64,000 nucleotides of DNA from NCBI GenBank assembly GCA_963816555.1, contig CAWFLD010000004.1:1116001-1180000 (forward strand), in the 5' to 3' direction. Positions within the stretch are counted from its first letter, which is position 1, and every line of letters begins with the position of its first letter. The translations under genes and the position numbers were made by a program. Positions 8,034 to 16,185 of this stretch are shown piece by piece. Origin of the DNA: Lutibaculum sp963816555 (GTDB taxonomy: Bacteria; Pseudomonadota; Alphaproteobacteria; Rhizobiales; Tepidamorphaceae). The notes under the pieces are model-generated. The model saw only the letters and a list, made by a program, of their open reading frames with translations. It did no database searches and was not told where the DNA came from.

Positions 8034-9458
8034 ATGAGCGACAACAACGACCGGCTCCTCGACGCGGCAGGGGTCGACCACGAGCGCGCGCGCGGCATCC
8101 TCGCCGACGCGCTCGACGGCGCCGAGGACGGCGAGCTCTTCGTCGAGAGCCGCATGTTCGAGGCGCTCGCCTTCGACAACGGCCGGCTGCGCCAGGCGAC
8201 CTACGACACCTCGCGCGGCTTCGGCCTGCGTGCGGTCGCCGGCGAGACCTCGGCCTACGCCCATTCCACGGAGCTGAGCGAGGACGCGCTGCGGCGCGCC
8301 GCCGACACGGTGAAGGCCGTCTCGTCCGGCCGCGGCGGCACGCTCGCCATGCCGCCGCAGGGCACCAACCGGCACCTCTACACGCCCGACAACCCGCTGG
8401 AGCAGCCGGGCTTCGCCGCCAAGGCCGACCTCCTGTCGGAGATCGACGCCTATCTCAGGGCGAAGGATCCCCGCGTGCGGCAGGTGTCGGCGAGCCTCGC
8501 GGCCGAGCACCAGGTCGTCGAGATCCTGCGCGCCGACGGCGAGGCGCACCGCGACATCCGCCCGCTCGTGCGAATCAACGTGTCGGTCATCGTCGGCGAC
8601 GGCGACCGGCAGGAATCGGGCAGCCACGGCACGGGCGGCCGCGAGAGCCTCGTGCGATTCGTCACGCCGGAGGCGTGGCGGGGCGTCGCCGACGAGGCGC
8701 TGCGCCAGGCGCTCGTCAATCTCGAGGCGGTGCCCGCGCCGGCCGGCGAGCTCGACATCGTGCTGGCACCGGGCTGGCCCGGCATCCTGCTGCACGAGGC
8801 GGTGGGCCACGGGCTCGAGGGCGACTTCAACCGCAAGAAGATGTCGGCCTTCGCCGGGCTGATGGGCGAGCGCGTCGCCTCGCCCGGCGTCACGGTGGTC
8901 GACGACGGCACGATTCCGGACCGCCGCGGCTCGATCACCATCGACGACGAGGGCACGCCGTCGCGCTGCAACGTGCTGATCGAGGACGGCATCCTCGTCG
9001 GCTACATGCAGGACCGGCAGAACGCCCGGCTGATGGGCCGCGAGCCGACCGGCAACGGCAGGCGCCAGTCCTTCGCCCACAACCCCATGCCGCGCATGAC
9101 CAACACCTACATGCGGGCCGGCGAGCACGACCCGGCCGAGATCCTGGCGAGCGTCGAGAAGGGCATCTACGCCGTCTCGTTCGGCGGCGGCCAGGTCGAC
9201 ATCACGTCCGGCAAGTTCGTGTTCGGCTGCACCGAGGCCTATCTCATCGAGAACGGCCGGATCGGCGCGCCGGTGAAGGGCGCCATGCTGATCGGCAACG
9301 GGCCGAGCGCCCTGACGCGCGTGCGCATGGTCGGCAACGACCTGAAGCTCGATCCCGGCGTCGGCACCTGCGGAAAGAACGGCCAGGGCGTGCCGGTCGG
9401 CGTCGGCCAGCCGACGATCCGCATCGACGCGGTGACGGTCGGCGGCACCGGCACCTGA
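8034..9458 (+). CDS. tldD: Metalloprotease TldD
   Basis: The catalytic subunit of the TldD/TldE (PmbA) heterodimeric protease, which in enterobacteria processes microcin B17 and degrades flexible peptides. The protein has 474 residues. The zinc motif HEAVGHGLEGDF lies at residues 254-265, followed by the conserved C-terminal GTCGKNGQGVPVGVGQPTIR. The ATG at 8034 was chosen over an in-frame ATG at 7995 because it is preceded by purines (GGGACCAAG) and matches the family start. The likely partner, pmbA, is 5.4 kb downstream on the same strand rather than adjacent. Confidence 0.95.
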   Translation: MSDNNDRLLDAAGVDHERARGILADALDGAEDGELFVESRMFEALAFDNGRLRQATYDTSRGFGLRAVAGETSAYAHSTELSEDALRRAADTVKAVSSGRGGTLAMPPQGTNRHLYTPDNPLEQPGFAAKADLLSEIDAYLRAKDPRVRQVSASLAAEHQVVEILRADGEAHRDIRPLVRINVSVIVGDGDRQESGSHGTGGRESLVRFVTPEAWRGVADEALRQALVNLEAVPAPAGELDIVLAPGWPGILLHEAVGHGLEGDFNRKKMSAFAGLMGERVASPGVTVVDDGTIPDRRGSITIDDEGTPSRCNVLIEDGILVGYMQDRQNARLMGREPTGNGRRQSFAHNPMPRMTNTYMRAGEHDPAEILASVEKGIYAVSFGGGQVDITSGKFVFGCTEAYLIENGRIGAPVKGAMLIGNGPSALTRVRMVGNDLKLDPGVGTCGKNGQGVPVGVGQPTIRIDAVTVGGTGT

Positions 9459-9476
9459 CAGGCGGCCGGCCGGGCC

Positions 9477-9524
9477 GAACGAGAAAGGGCGGCCACGCTG
9501 TCGGCGGGCCGCCCTCTTTCGTTC
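9477..9524. terminator. Bidirectional intrinsic terminator between tldD and DUF1127 gene
   Basis: GAACGAGAAAGGGCGGCC pairs with GGCCGCCCTCTTTCGTTC (18-base arms with two internal mismatches, 12-base loop). It lies 19 bases after the tldD stop and 48 bases beyond the stop of the convergent DUF1127 gene. The pyrimidine-rich outer arm gives a partial T-run on both strands, which fits use in both directions. Confidence 0.7.
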
Positions 9525-9571
9525 ACGCCTCGCGCGCGCTTCGGCGCCGGCTCTTCAGAAGCGCCGGCTCT

Positions 9572-9811
9572 TCAGATCGGCTTGAAGCTGTTGCGCGCGA
9601 TCGAGATCTCGTCCCGGCGCGGGGTCCGGAGGACGCGGGCGACCTGGCCGCGCGTCAGGCCGAGGTCGTCGAGCATGCGGTCGTCCGCGTTGCGCAGCGA
9701 TGCGACGTCGCGGACGGTGTGGTCGTGGCCCTTGAGATCCCGGAAGAACGCGGCGAGCGACCGTGCCTTGCGGGACTGGATGGTGCCATCGATGTGGGTC
9801 GTCATGGCCAT
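9572..9811 (-). CDS. DUF1127 domain-containing small protein (downstream copy)
   Basis: A 79-residue protein ending in the DUF1127 core: a helix (SLAAFFRDLKGH), then DVASLRNADDRMLDDLGLTRGQVARVL, where L-D-D-L/I-G-L-T-R is the family hallmark. Members are small, basic, often conserved arginine-rich proteins; in some alphaproteobacteria, longer-known members influence RNA turnover and phosphate or stress responses. Two possible ATG codons (9811 and 9805) follow a GGGAG site. It lies 177 bases after a second DUF1127 gene in the same direction, so both may share regulation by the adjacent LysR gene. Confidence 0.85.
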   Translation of the reverse strand: MAMTTHIDGTIQSRKARSLAAFFRDLKGHDHTVRDVASLRNADDRMLDDLGLTRGQVARVLRTPRRDEISIARNSFKPI

Positions 9812-9988
9812 GGTACAGCTCCCGAACGAGGTATCGAAACCGACGGACGCCCCGCTTGCGGCGGGGCGTCGACATGGCCCGGTGATGCCACGGCCGGAGC
9901 GGCGCGGCCTTGCTGTTTGCGTCACGCGCACGGCGATTCTGAGATATCGGAACAGCCATGCGCGCGGCGCAAGTCGTTCATACTTCTT

Positions 9989-10258
9989 TCAGAATCTCCG
10001 CACCCGGCCCGATCGCCTCTCCTGGCGTGCCCGCACGAGGTGGAGCGAGGGGTCGTAGGGAAGCGGCACCTCGAGCGCGCCTTCCACGTCGGCCCGGGTC
10101 AGGCCGATGTCGGCGAGCATGTGGTCGTCCGCGCCCAGCAGGTTGCTGACCTGCCGGCGGTTCTGCCACACGCGCCACATCCGGGCGAGCTGCGTGAGGA
10201 TTCGGATGCGCGCCGGCCGACCGATGGCCAGCGCGGGTCTTGCGACTGCGCGGTTCAT
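9989..10258 (-). CDS. DUF1127 domain-containing small protein (upstream copy)
   Basis: An 89-residue protein with the DUF1127 core near its centre: QLARMWRVWQNRRQVSNLL then DDHMLADIGLTRADVEGAL. It differs strongly from its neighbour except in that core, so the pair is an old duplication or two separate recruits. The ATG at 10258 follows TTGGAGAG, a good ribosome-binding site. It is divergent from the LysR-type gene starting at 10371, and the 112-base gap between them has a palindrome that may be the operator. C-terminal tail is rich in arginine. Confidence 0.85.
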   Translation of the reverse strand: MNRAVARPALAIGRPARIRILTQLARMWRVWQNRRQVSNLLGADDHMLADIGLTRADVEGALEVPLPYDPSLHLVRARQERRSGRVRRF

Positions 10259-10321
10259 GGGGCTCTCCAACGTCCTGTGCTGCGTCGGAGGCGACAATGC
10301 GCCGCAGGTATTGATTAATCC

Positions 10322-10335
10322 AACGAATGTTCGTT
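10322..10335. promoter_or_regulatory. Inverted repeat in DUF1127/LysR divergent promoter
   Basis: AACGAA-TG-TTCGTT is a perfect six-base inverted repeat with a two-base spacer, 36 bases before the LysR start and about 64 bases before the divergent DUF1127 start. LysR proteins commonly bind imperfect palindromes in exactly this position to control themselves and a divergent target. Assignment as the operator is inference. Confidence 0.45.
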
Positions 10336-10370
10336 ATCTTCTCCATGAACTTTCTTGATGAGTTGGTCCG

Positions 10371-11244
10371 ATGCTCGACGCCGACGTTCTCCGCACCTTC
10401 GTGGCCATCGCCGAGACCGGCAGCTTCACGCGCGCCGCCGAGGAGGTCCACAAGACCCAGTCGGCGGTGTCGATGCAGATGAAGAAGCTCGAGGAGCAGG
10501 TCGGCCGGCCGCTGTTCGAGCGCGCCGGGCGCTCCATCCGGCTGTCGCGCGACGGCCTGCGCCTGCTCGACTACGCGCAGCGCCTCGTCCGCCTCAACCA
10601 GGAGGCCGTCGCCGCCTTCACCGACCCGCAGCTCCAGGGCAGCGTCATGCTGGGCCTGCCGGACGACTACGACCGGCTCCTGCCGCCGGTGCTGTCGGCC
10701 TTCGCGCGCACCCATCCCCATGTCGAGCTCGCGGTGCAGTGCCTCGGCTCGGTCGATCTCAAGGCCGAGGTGGACAAGGGCACGATCGACATCGCGATCG
10801 TCACCCTCTGCGACATCACGGCGCCGGGCCACGTGGTGCGCCAGGAGAAGCTGCACTGGGTCGCCGGCCAGGGCCACGGCGCCTATCTCTGCACGCCGCT
10901 GCCGCTGGCCGTGGGACCGCAGAACTGCATCTGGCGCCGCTCCGCCATGGAAGCGCTCGACCGCGCCGGCATCGGCTGGCGCATCGCCTATTCGAGCTCG
11001 TCGGCAACGGCCCTGTGCAGCGCCGTCACGGCCGGTCTCGCCGTCGCGATCCTGCCCGGAAAGCGCGGTGCGGCCCGAGATGCGCATCCTCGACGAGAAG
11101 GACGGCTTCCCGCCGCTGCCGCTCTGCGAGATCGCGATCCTGCGGGCCAGGCACGCGACCTCGCCGATCCACGACGCGCTGGCCGACCACATCGTCTCGC
11201 GCATCGGCAACCTGGTGCTGCCGGCGGCCGAAGCCGCGGAGTAG
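10371..11244 (+). pseudogene. LysR-family transcriptional regulator, frame broken by one extra base
   Basis: N-terminal winged helix-turn-helix (MLDADVLRTFVAIAETGSFT, then TQSAVSMQMKKLEEQVGRPLFER) followed by the substrate-binding domain (GSVMLGLPDDYDRLLPPVL). The reading frame from 10371 leaves the family after about residue 230; from there the next frame continues with RPEMRILDEKDGFPPLPL and ends HIVSRIGNLVLPAAEAAE at 11244. Removing one A from the AAA at 11060-11062 restores a 290-residue protein of ordinary LysR length. It may be a sequencing error or a recent loss. The gene is divergent from two DUF1127 genes, a common partnership in this class of bacteria, which suggests it controls them. 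Confidence 0.85.
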
Positions 11245-11247
11245 CCG

Positions 11248-11712
11248 TCAGCGGCAGCCGCGCTCGATCGTCGCGATCGCGTCACCGGAGCCGCGCAGGC
11301 TGAAGCGCCGCTCGGCCTCGGGGACCTCGCCCAGCGATTCGCCCGACAGCGTCACCGCCTTCGCCGTGCGCAGCAGCTGCAACAGCTGCGGCGGCACGCC
11401 GGCCACCCCGCCGTCGCCGGACAGCGCGACGCGGGTGCGGCCGCCCTTGGCCGAGAGGTCGAACCGGGCGCCGTCGACCTCCAGCGTCAGCGGCGCGGCC
11501 GCCGGGAAATCCCGCTGCAGCCCGTAGGCCGCGATCTCGAGCCCGTCGCCGCACTCGATCGCCAGCGACGCGCGGCCCTCGTCCGCCCCGCCGACGGCGA
11601 TGCCTGGCCCGACGACCCGCCAGCGCGCCTCCGCCGCCCCCGGCCCGGCCGCACCGAGCACGGCCACCGCCAGCACGAGACCCGCGGCGCGGGAAATCGC
11701 CCGCCCGGCCAT
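11248..11712 (-). CDS. Hypothetical exported protein
   Basis: A 154-residue protein that I do not recognise. Residues 1-29 look like a signal peptide (ISRAAGLVLAVAVLGAAG, cleavage around AEA). The mature part is predicted mostly beta and contains two cysteines: ECGDGLEIAAYG near the middle and a final RGCR, which could pair. Its ATG overlaps the glutamate-cysteine ligase stop by one base (TGATG), so it is probably translated with that gene. Periplasmic location is inferred; a small beta-sandwich of unknown function is all that can be said. Confidence 0.7.
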   Translation of the reverse strand: MAGRAISRAAGLVLAVAVLGAAGPGAAEARWRVVGPGIAVGGADEGRASLAIECGDGLEIAAYGLQRDFPAAAPLTLEVDGARFDLSAKGGRTRVALSGDGGVAGVPPQLLQLLRTAKAVTLSGESLGEVPEAERRFSLRGSGDAIATIERGCR

Positions 11713-13079
11713 CAGTAGGCGTACTCCTCGAAGATGCGGTCGATCTCGCCGTTCCAGCGCGTCCGGTAGGCGTCGAGCAGCACCTGCGCGCGGGTACGGC
11801 CGCTGGTGACGATCTCCTGCACGTCGTCGAGGAAGCAGCTCTCGTCCTCGTGCAGGCCGAAGCCGCGCGCCCGCCGCTTCAGGCCCTCGCGCGACAGCGC
11901 CACGACCTCGCGCGCGACGTCGAGCACCTTGCCGCCGCGGAACGGCGTGTCGAGCGCCGTCCGCGGAACCGCGTCGCGCAGCGCCTGCATCTCCTCGACG
12001 CTCCAGTCGGCGACGAGGTCGGCGGCCGCGTCGAGCGCCGCCTGGTCGTAGAGCAGCCCGACCCAGAACGCCGGCAGGCCGCACAGGCTGCGCCAGGGGC
12101 CGCCGTCGGCGCCGCGCATCTCGATGAACTTCTTGAGCCGCACCTCCGGGAAGATCGTCGACAGGTGGTTCACCCAGTCGGAGCGATAGGCCTTCACCCC
12201 CGGCAGGTCCGGCAGCCGGCCCTCCATCAGGTCGCGGAAGGACTGGCCCGCCACGTCGTGGTAGGTGTCGCGCTTGATGAAGTACATCGGCACGTCGAGC
12301 GCGTAGTCGACATAGGCCTCGAAGCCGAAGCCCTCGTCGAAGACGAAGGGCAGCATGCCGGCGCGCTGGTTGTCGGTGTCGCGCCAGACCTCGCTGCGCA
12401 GGGACTGGAACTCCGTCGGCTTGCCCTCCCGGAAGGGCGAGTTGGCGAACAGCGCCGTGGCGACCGGCTGCAGCGCCAGGCCGACGCGCATCTTGCGCAC
12501 CATGTCGGCCTCGCTCGAGAAGTCGAGGTTCACCTGCACGGTGCAGGTCCGGTACATCATGTCGAGGCCCATCGTGCCGACCTTCGGCATGTAGCGCGTC
12601 ATGATCTCGTAGCGCTTCTTGGGCATCACCGGCGTCTCGGCCAGCGTCCATTTCGGCGAGAAGCCGACGCCGAGGAAGCCGACGCCCATCGGGTCGGCGA
12701 CCTCCTGCAGCTGCGCCAGGTGCGTGTTCACCTCGCGGCAGGTCTGGTGGACGTTCTCGAGCGGCGCGCCGGACAGCTCGAACTGGCCGCCCGGCTCGAG
12801 CGAGATCGCCCCGCCATGCGCCGTGTCGACGAGGCCGATGATGGCGTCGCCGTCCATCACCGGCTCCCAGTGCAGCGCGTCGCGCATGCCCTCGAGCAGC
12901 GCGCGGATGCCGCGATCGCCCTCGTAGGGCACCGGCGAGCAGTCGGAGGTGTAGAAGCCGAACTTCTCGTGCTCGGTGCCGATCCGGAACTGGTCCGGGC
13001 TCTTGCAGCCGCTTGCGAGGTAGGCGACGAGGGCGTCGCGGTCCTCGAGCGGCATCGTGTCGGTTTCGTCTCGGGCCAT
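11712..13079 (-). CDS. gshA: Glutamate-cysteine ligase (GCS2/plant-type)
   Basis: Catalyses the ATP-dependent joining of glutamate and cysteine, the first and rate-limiting step of glutathione synthesis. The protein has 455 residues and belongs to the plant/alphaproteobacterial class: FRIGTEHEKFGF near residue 35, LEPGGQFELSGAPLE near 100, and CTVQVNLDFSSEADM near 185 are the ATP/substrate-binding signatures. The ATG at 13079 gives the typical MARDETD N-terminus; longer readings in this frame run antisense-like through rsmE. rsmE lies 77 bases upstream in the same direction, a neighbour pair common in Hyphomicrobiales. Confidence 0.95.
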   Translation of the reverse strand: MARDETDTMPLEDRDALVAYLASGCKSPDQFRIGTEHEKFGFYTSDCSPVPYEGDRGIRALLEGMRDALHWEPVMDGDAIIGLVDTAHGGAISLEPGGQFELSGAPLENVHQTCREVNTHLAQLQEVADPMGVGFLGVGFSPKWTLAETPVMPKKRYEIMTRYMPKVGTMGLDMMYRTCTVQVNLDFSSEADMVRKMRVGLALQPVATALFANSPFREGKPTEFQSLRSEVWRDTDNQRAGMLPFVFDEGFGFEAYVDYALDVPMYFIKRDTYHDVAGQSFRDLMEGRLPDLPGVKAYRSDWVNHLSTIFPEVRLKKFIEMRGADGGPWRSLCGLPAFWVGLLYDQAALDAAADLVADWSVEEMQALRDAVPRTALDTPFRGGKVLDVAREVVALSREGLKRRARGFGLHEDESCFLDDVQEIVTSGRTRAQVLLDAYRTRWNGEIDRIFEEYAY

Positions 13080-13156
13080 GGCGAGCTTGTTCTCGGAAAG
13101 GTCAAGAGGGCCACCGGCGGCGATCCGCAGCGGCCTCGGAGGCAGGGACAGAACGG

Positions 13157-13921
13157 CTATGTGCCACCTGCGGCGCCGTTTCGCCAGTCCCCCAGTACGG
13201 CCTGCACCAGCGCGAGCGCCGCCACCCCGGCGGTGTCGGCCCGCATGATGCGCGGCCCGAGCGAGATCGGCAGCACCTTCGGCGCCCGCAGGAGAAGCCT
13301 GCGCTCGTCCTCGGAAAACCCGCCTTCGGGCCCGATCAGCACGGCGATCGGCCCCGGCGCGGCGGTGCGCAGCGCCGCGACCGGGTCGGCGACCGGCGCC
13401 GCCTCGTCGCAGAAGATCAGCAGACGGCCGGGATCGCGGGCCTCGAGAAACGCCGTCAGCGAAGCCGGCGCGGCGATCTCGGGGATCCAGCAGATGCCGC
13501 ACTGCTCGGCCGCCTCGACGGCGTTGGAGCGCAGGCGGCCGGTGTTCACCCGCTCGGCGTTTGTGTGGTGGGTGATGACGGGCTGCAGGCAGGAGGCGCC
13601 GAGCTCGGTCGCCTTCTGGGCGATGAAGTCGACGCGGGCGCGCTTGATCGGCGCGAAGCAGTAGTGCAGGTCCGGCGTCTGCGGCTGCGGGCGCAGGCGC
13701 TCCGCCACCCTCGCCTTCGCCTCTTTCTTGCGGGCGCTCTCGAGCTCCGCCGACCACTCGCCGTCGCTTCCGTTGAAGAGGATGACGGCGTCGCCCTCGT
13801 TCCGGCGCAGCACGTTGACGAGGTAGTGCACCGTGTCGGGCGCGAACTCGACCGTCGCGCCCGAAGCGAGCGGCGCCTCGACGTAGAGCCGCGGCGCCTT
13901 GTCCGTCTTCTGGGGCTTCAC
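13157..13921 (-). CDS. rsmE: 16S rRNA m3U1498 methyltransferase RsmE
   Basis: A SPOUT-class methyltransferase that modifies U1498 in 16S rRNA using S-adenosylmethionine. In the 254-residue protein, the N-terminal PUA-like domain (RLYVEAPLASG, HYLVNVLRRNEGD) is followed by the knotted domain with the SAM motifs LIGPEGGFSEDE and ISLGPRIMRADTA. A GTG at 13921 preceded by GGGGAGAC is the best start, since the family N-terminus begins there; upstream in-frame sequence is not homologous. It sits 37 bases after the DUF6101-type gene and 77 bases before gshA. Confidence 0.95.
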   Translation of the reverse strand: MKPQKTDKAPRLYVEAPLASGATVEFAPDTVHYLVNVLRRNEGDAVILFNGSDGEWSAELESARKKEAKARVAERLRPQPQTPDLHYCFAPIKRARVDFIAQKATELGASCLQPVITHHTNAERVNTGRLRSNAVEAAEQCGICWIPEIAAPASLTAFLEARDPGRLLIFCDEAAPVADPVAALRTAAPGPIAVLIGPEGGFSEDERRLLLRAPKVLPISLGPRIMRADTAGVAALALVQAVLGDWRNGAAGGT

Positions 13922-13958
13922 GTCCGTCTCCCCGCAGCTGGAGCGGGGACGCGGACGC

Positions 13959-14546
13959 TCAGTCCTCGATTCCCCGCGCGATGATCTCGTCCTCGCGCAG
14001 AACGGGGCCGGTTGCAACGCCCCCGGTGCGGCGGCGGGTCAGGAAGCGCGGCCGCCGCTCGGCGAAGAACTTGTTGGCGCGGCGGGCCCGCGGCGGCTGC
14101 ACGGCGATTCCGCCGACATGCGGCTCGACCTGGCTGACGCGCCCCTCGGCGTCCTCGACCAGCAGCGGGCACGACAGGGCCTTGCCCCAGGCCCGCCATT
14201 CCGCCAGCGCCTCGTCGGCATCGGTGGAGACGAAGAGCGGGATCGCGAGATCGGCGTTGCCGTGCTCGAGCCGCAGGCTGACCTCCTCGCCGGCCGCGCC
14301 CATGCGCACCGACAGGACGACGCCCCGGTAGGCCCTCACCGGCACCGTGATGTAGAGCGGGACGCCCGCCTCGCACTCGCGGCGGATCGTCACGACCTCG
14401 GGGCGGATGACCGCCACCTGGCTGACGGGGCCGCGCCGGCCGCGGCCGGCATAGCCGATATGGACGGGCATGTGGTACGGATCGGGCTGGACGGACCTCT
14501 CCCGATCCGCGAGCGCCAGTGCGCCCGCGGTTGAACTCGTCACCAT
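13959..14546 (-). CDS. DUF6101-type conserved protein
   Basis: A 195-residue soluble protein with no signal peptide or membrane helix. It has a beta-rich middle (PLYITVPVRAYRGVVLSVRM) reminiscent of a PilZ-like barrel and a basic C-terminal tail (FFAERRPRFLTRRRTGG). The sequence and its position upstream of rsmE agree with DUF6101, a family found mainly in Hyphomicrobiales; function unknown. The ATG at 14546 follows AGGGAGTGACG. In related genomes I recall ubiA between this gene and rsmE; it is absent here. Family assignment is from memory of the pattern and is less certain than for its neighbours. Confidence 0.65.
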   Translation of the reverse strand: MVTSSTAGALALADRERSVQPDPYHMPVHIGYAGRGRRGPVSQVAVIRPEVVTIRRECEAGVPLYITVPVRAYRGVVLSVRMGAAGEEVSLRLEHGNADLAIPLFVSTDADEALAEWRAWGKALSCPLLVEDAEGRVSQVEPHVGGIAVQPPRARRANKFFAERRPRFLTRRRTGGVATGPVLREDEIIARGIED

Positions 14547-14832
14547 CGTCACTCCCTGCGGCCCTGTTGGTTTCTTGTGGGCCTGAACTGCGTGAGAGGA
14601 TGACCCCGGCGGCCTTCCAATCGGCTTAAAGGATTGGGTTAAAAGGGTATAAGCGCGGTCGTTCGGCTTGCGAGGGTTGCTGAAACCTTGCTTTCCGGCG
14701 GCAGCGACATCACTTCTGCATCGAACCTTGCGCCACCCCGCCCGCGATGCTCCCCGCCTCCGCTCAAGCGGTTGAAAGCCGGCGTGGCGCCGCCTACACC
14801 ATCGCCGGAAGCCAGCAGGAAGATTCCCGCGC

Positions 14833-16185
14833 ATGTCCGATCTCTTCGACCAGTCCGTCCTCGCGAGTCGCGCGCAGGCCCTCGTGGAGGCCGCCCGGGC
14901 GGCCGGCGCCGACGCCGCCGATGCGGTCGCCACGCGCGGCGTGTCGCTCGGCGCGCAGGTGCGGCTGGGCGAGCTCGAGGAGATGGAGCGCTCGGAGAGC
15001 GACGCGCTCGGCCTCCGGGTGATCGTCGGCCAGCGCCAGGCCGCCGTCTCGACGCGGGACACCGAGGGCGCGCGCTTCGCCGAGCTCGCCGAGCGGGCGG
15101 TCGCCATGGCGCGCGCCGCCCCGGTCGACCGCTATGCCGGCCTCGCCCCCGCCGACATGCTGGCCCGCGAGCTGCCCGACTACGACCTGCTCGACCGCAC
15201 GCAGGTGACGGCCGAGGAGCTCGTCGACCGCGCCCGCGCGGCAGAGGATGCCGGACGCGCCGTCGAGGGCGTCACCAACAGCGGCGGCGCCTCGGCGAGC
15301 TGGAGTCTCGGCGGCCTCGTGCTCGCGACGAGCGAAGGCTTCTGCGGCGACTATCTCGCCTCGCGCCACGCGCTGTCCTTCTCCGCCGTGGCCGGCTCCG
15401 ACACCGGCATGGAGCGCGACTACGACTACACGGTCGCGAGCCATCTCGACGACCTCGTGGACGCAGAGACGATCGGGCGCCGCGCCGCCGAGCGCGCCGT
15501 GCGCCGCCTGAAGCCCAGGAAGATCGAGACGGGGCGGCTCCCCGTCGTCTACGACCCGCGCGCCGCGACGAGCCTGGTCGGCCATGTCGCGGGCGCGCTC
15601 AACGGCAGCGCCATCGCCCGCGGCTCGAGCTTCCTCGGCAAGTCGCTCGGCAGCAGGATCATGGCCGAGGGGGTCAGCATCGTCGACGACCCGACCATCC
15701 GCCGCGGCCTTCGCTCGCACCCCTTCGACGCCGAGGGCATCGCCCCCAGCCGCCTCGCCCTCGTCGAGGACGGCGTCGTCGGCAGCTACGTGCTCGACCT
15801 CGCCACGGCCCGCGAGCTCGGCCTCGAGACGACGGGCCACGCCGCGCGCGGCGCCGGCTCCTCGCCCTCCCCCTCGTCGAGCAACCTGATCCTCGAGCCG
15901 GGGCGGCAGTCCCCGGACGAGATGATCGCCGGCATCGAGAAGGGCTTCTACGTCACCGAGATGATCGGCCACGGCGCGAACCTCGTGACCGGCGACTACA
16001 GCCGCGGCGCCTCGGGCTTCATGATCGAGAACGGCAGGCTGACCTACCCGGTGAGCGAGATCACCATCGCCGGGAACCTGAAGGACATGCTCGCCCGCCT
16101 CGTGCCGGCCAGCGACACGACGTGGCACTATTCGGTCGCCGCGCCGACCATCCTGATCGAGGGCATGACCATTGCCGGACGCTGA
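14833..16185 (+). CDS. pmbA: TldE/PmbA family protein
   Basis: The non-catalytic partner of TldD, with 450 residues. It shares the U62 peptidase fold but has no HExxxH motif where TldD has its zinc site; recognisable blocks are GLRVIVGQRQAAVST near residue 60, NLILEPGRQSPDEM, and EKGFYVTEMIGHGANLVTGDY with MIENGRLTYPVSEITIAGN near the C-terminus. Together with TldD it forms a protease that cleaves unstructured peptides. The ATG at 14833 follows an AGGAAG site. The downstream CysQ-like gene starts inside its last codons, which indicates coupling with the lipid A block that follows. Confidence 0.94.
   Translation: MSDLFDQSVLASRAQALVEAARAAGADAADAVATRGVSLGAQVRLGELEEMERSESDALGLRVIVGQRQAAVSTRDTEGARFAELAERAVAMARAAPVDRYAGLAPADMLARELPDYDLLDRTQVTAEELVDRARAAEDAGRAVEGVTNSGGASASWSLGGLVLATSEGFCGDYLASRHALSFSAVAGSDTGMERDYDYTVASHLDDLVDAETIGRRAAERAVRRLKPRKIETGRLPVVYDPRAATSLVGHVAGALNGSAIARGSSFLGKSLGSRIMAEGVSIVDDPTIRRGLRSHPFDAEGIAPSRLALVEDGVVGSYVLDLATARELGLETTGHAARGAGSSPSPSSSNLILEPGRQSPDEMIAGIEKGFYVTEMIGHGANLVTGDYSRGASGFMIENGRLTYPVSEITIAGNLKDMLARLVPASDTTWHYSVAAPTILIEGMTIAGR

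Noticed and set aside
14547..14832. Small gene in the gap between the DUF6101-type gene and pmbA
   Set aside because: A short plus-strand frame at 14747-15022 is mostly an out-of-frame reading of pmbA, and no start signal or homology supports a separate gene.
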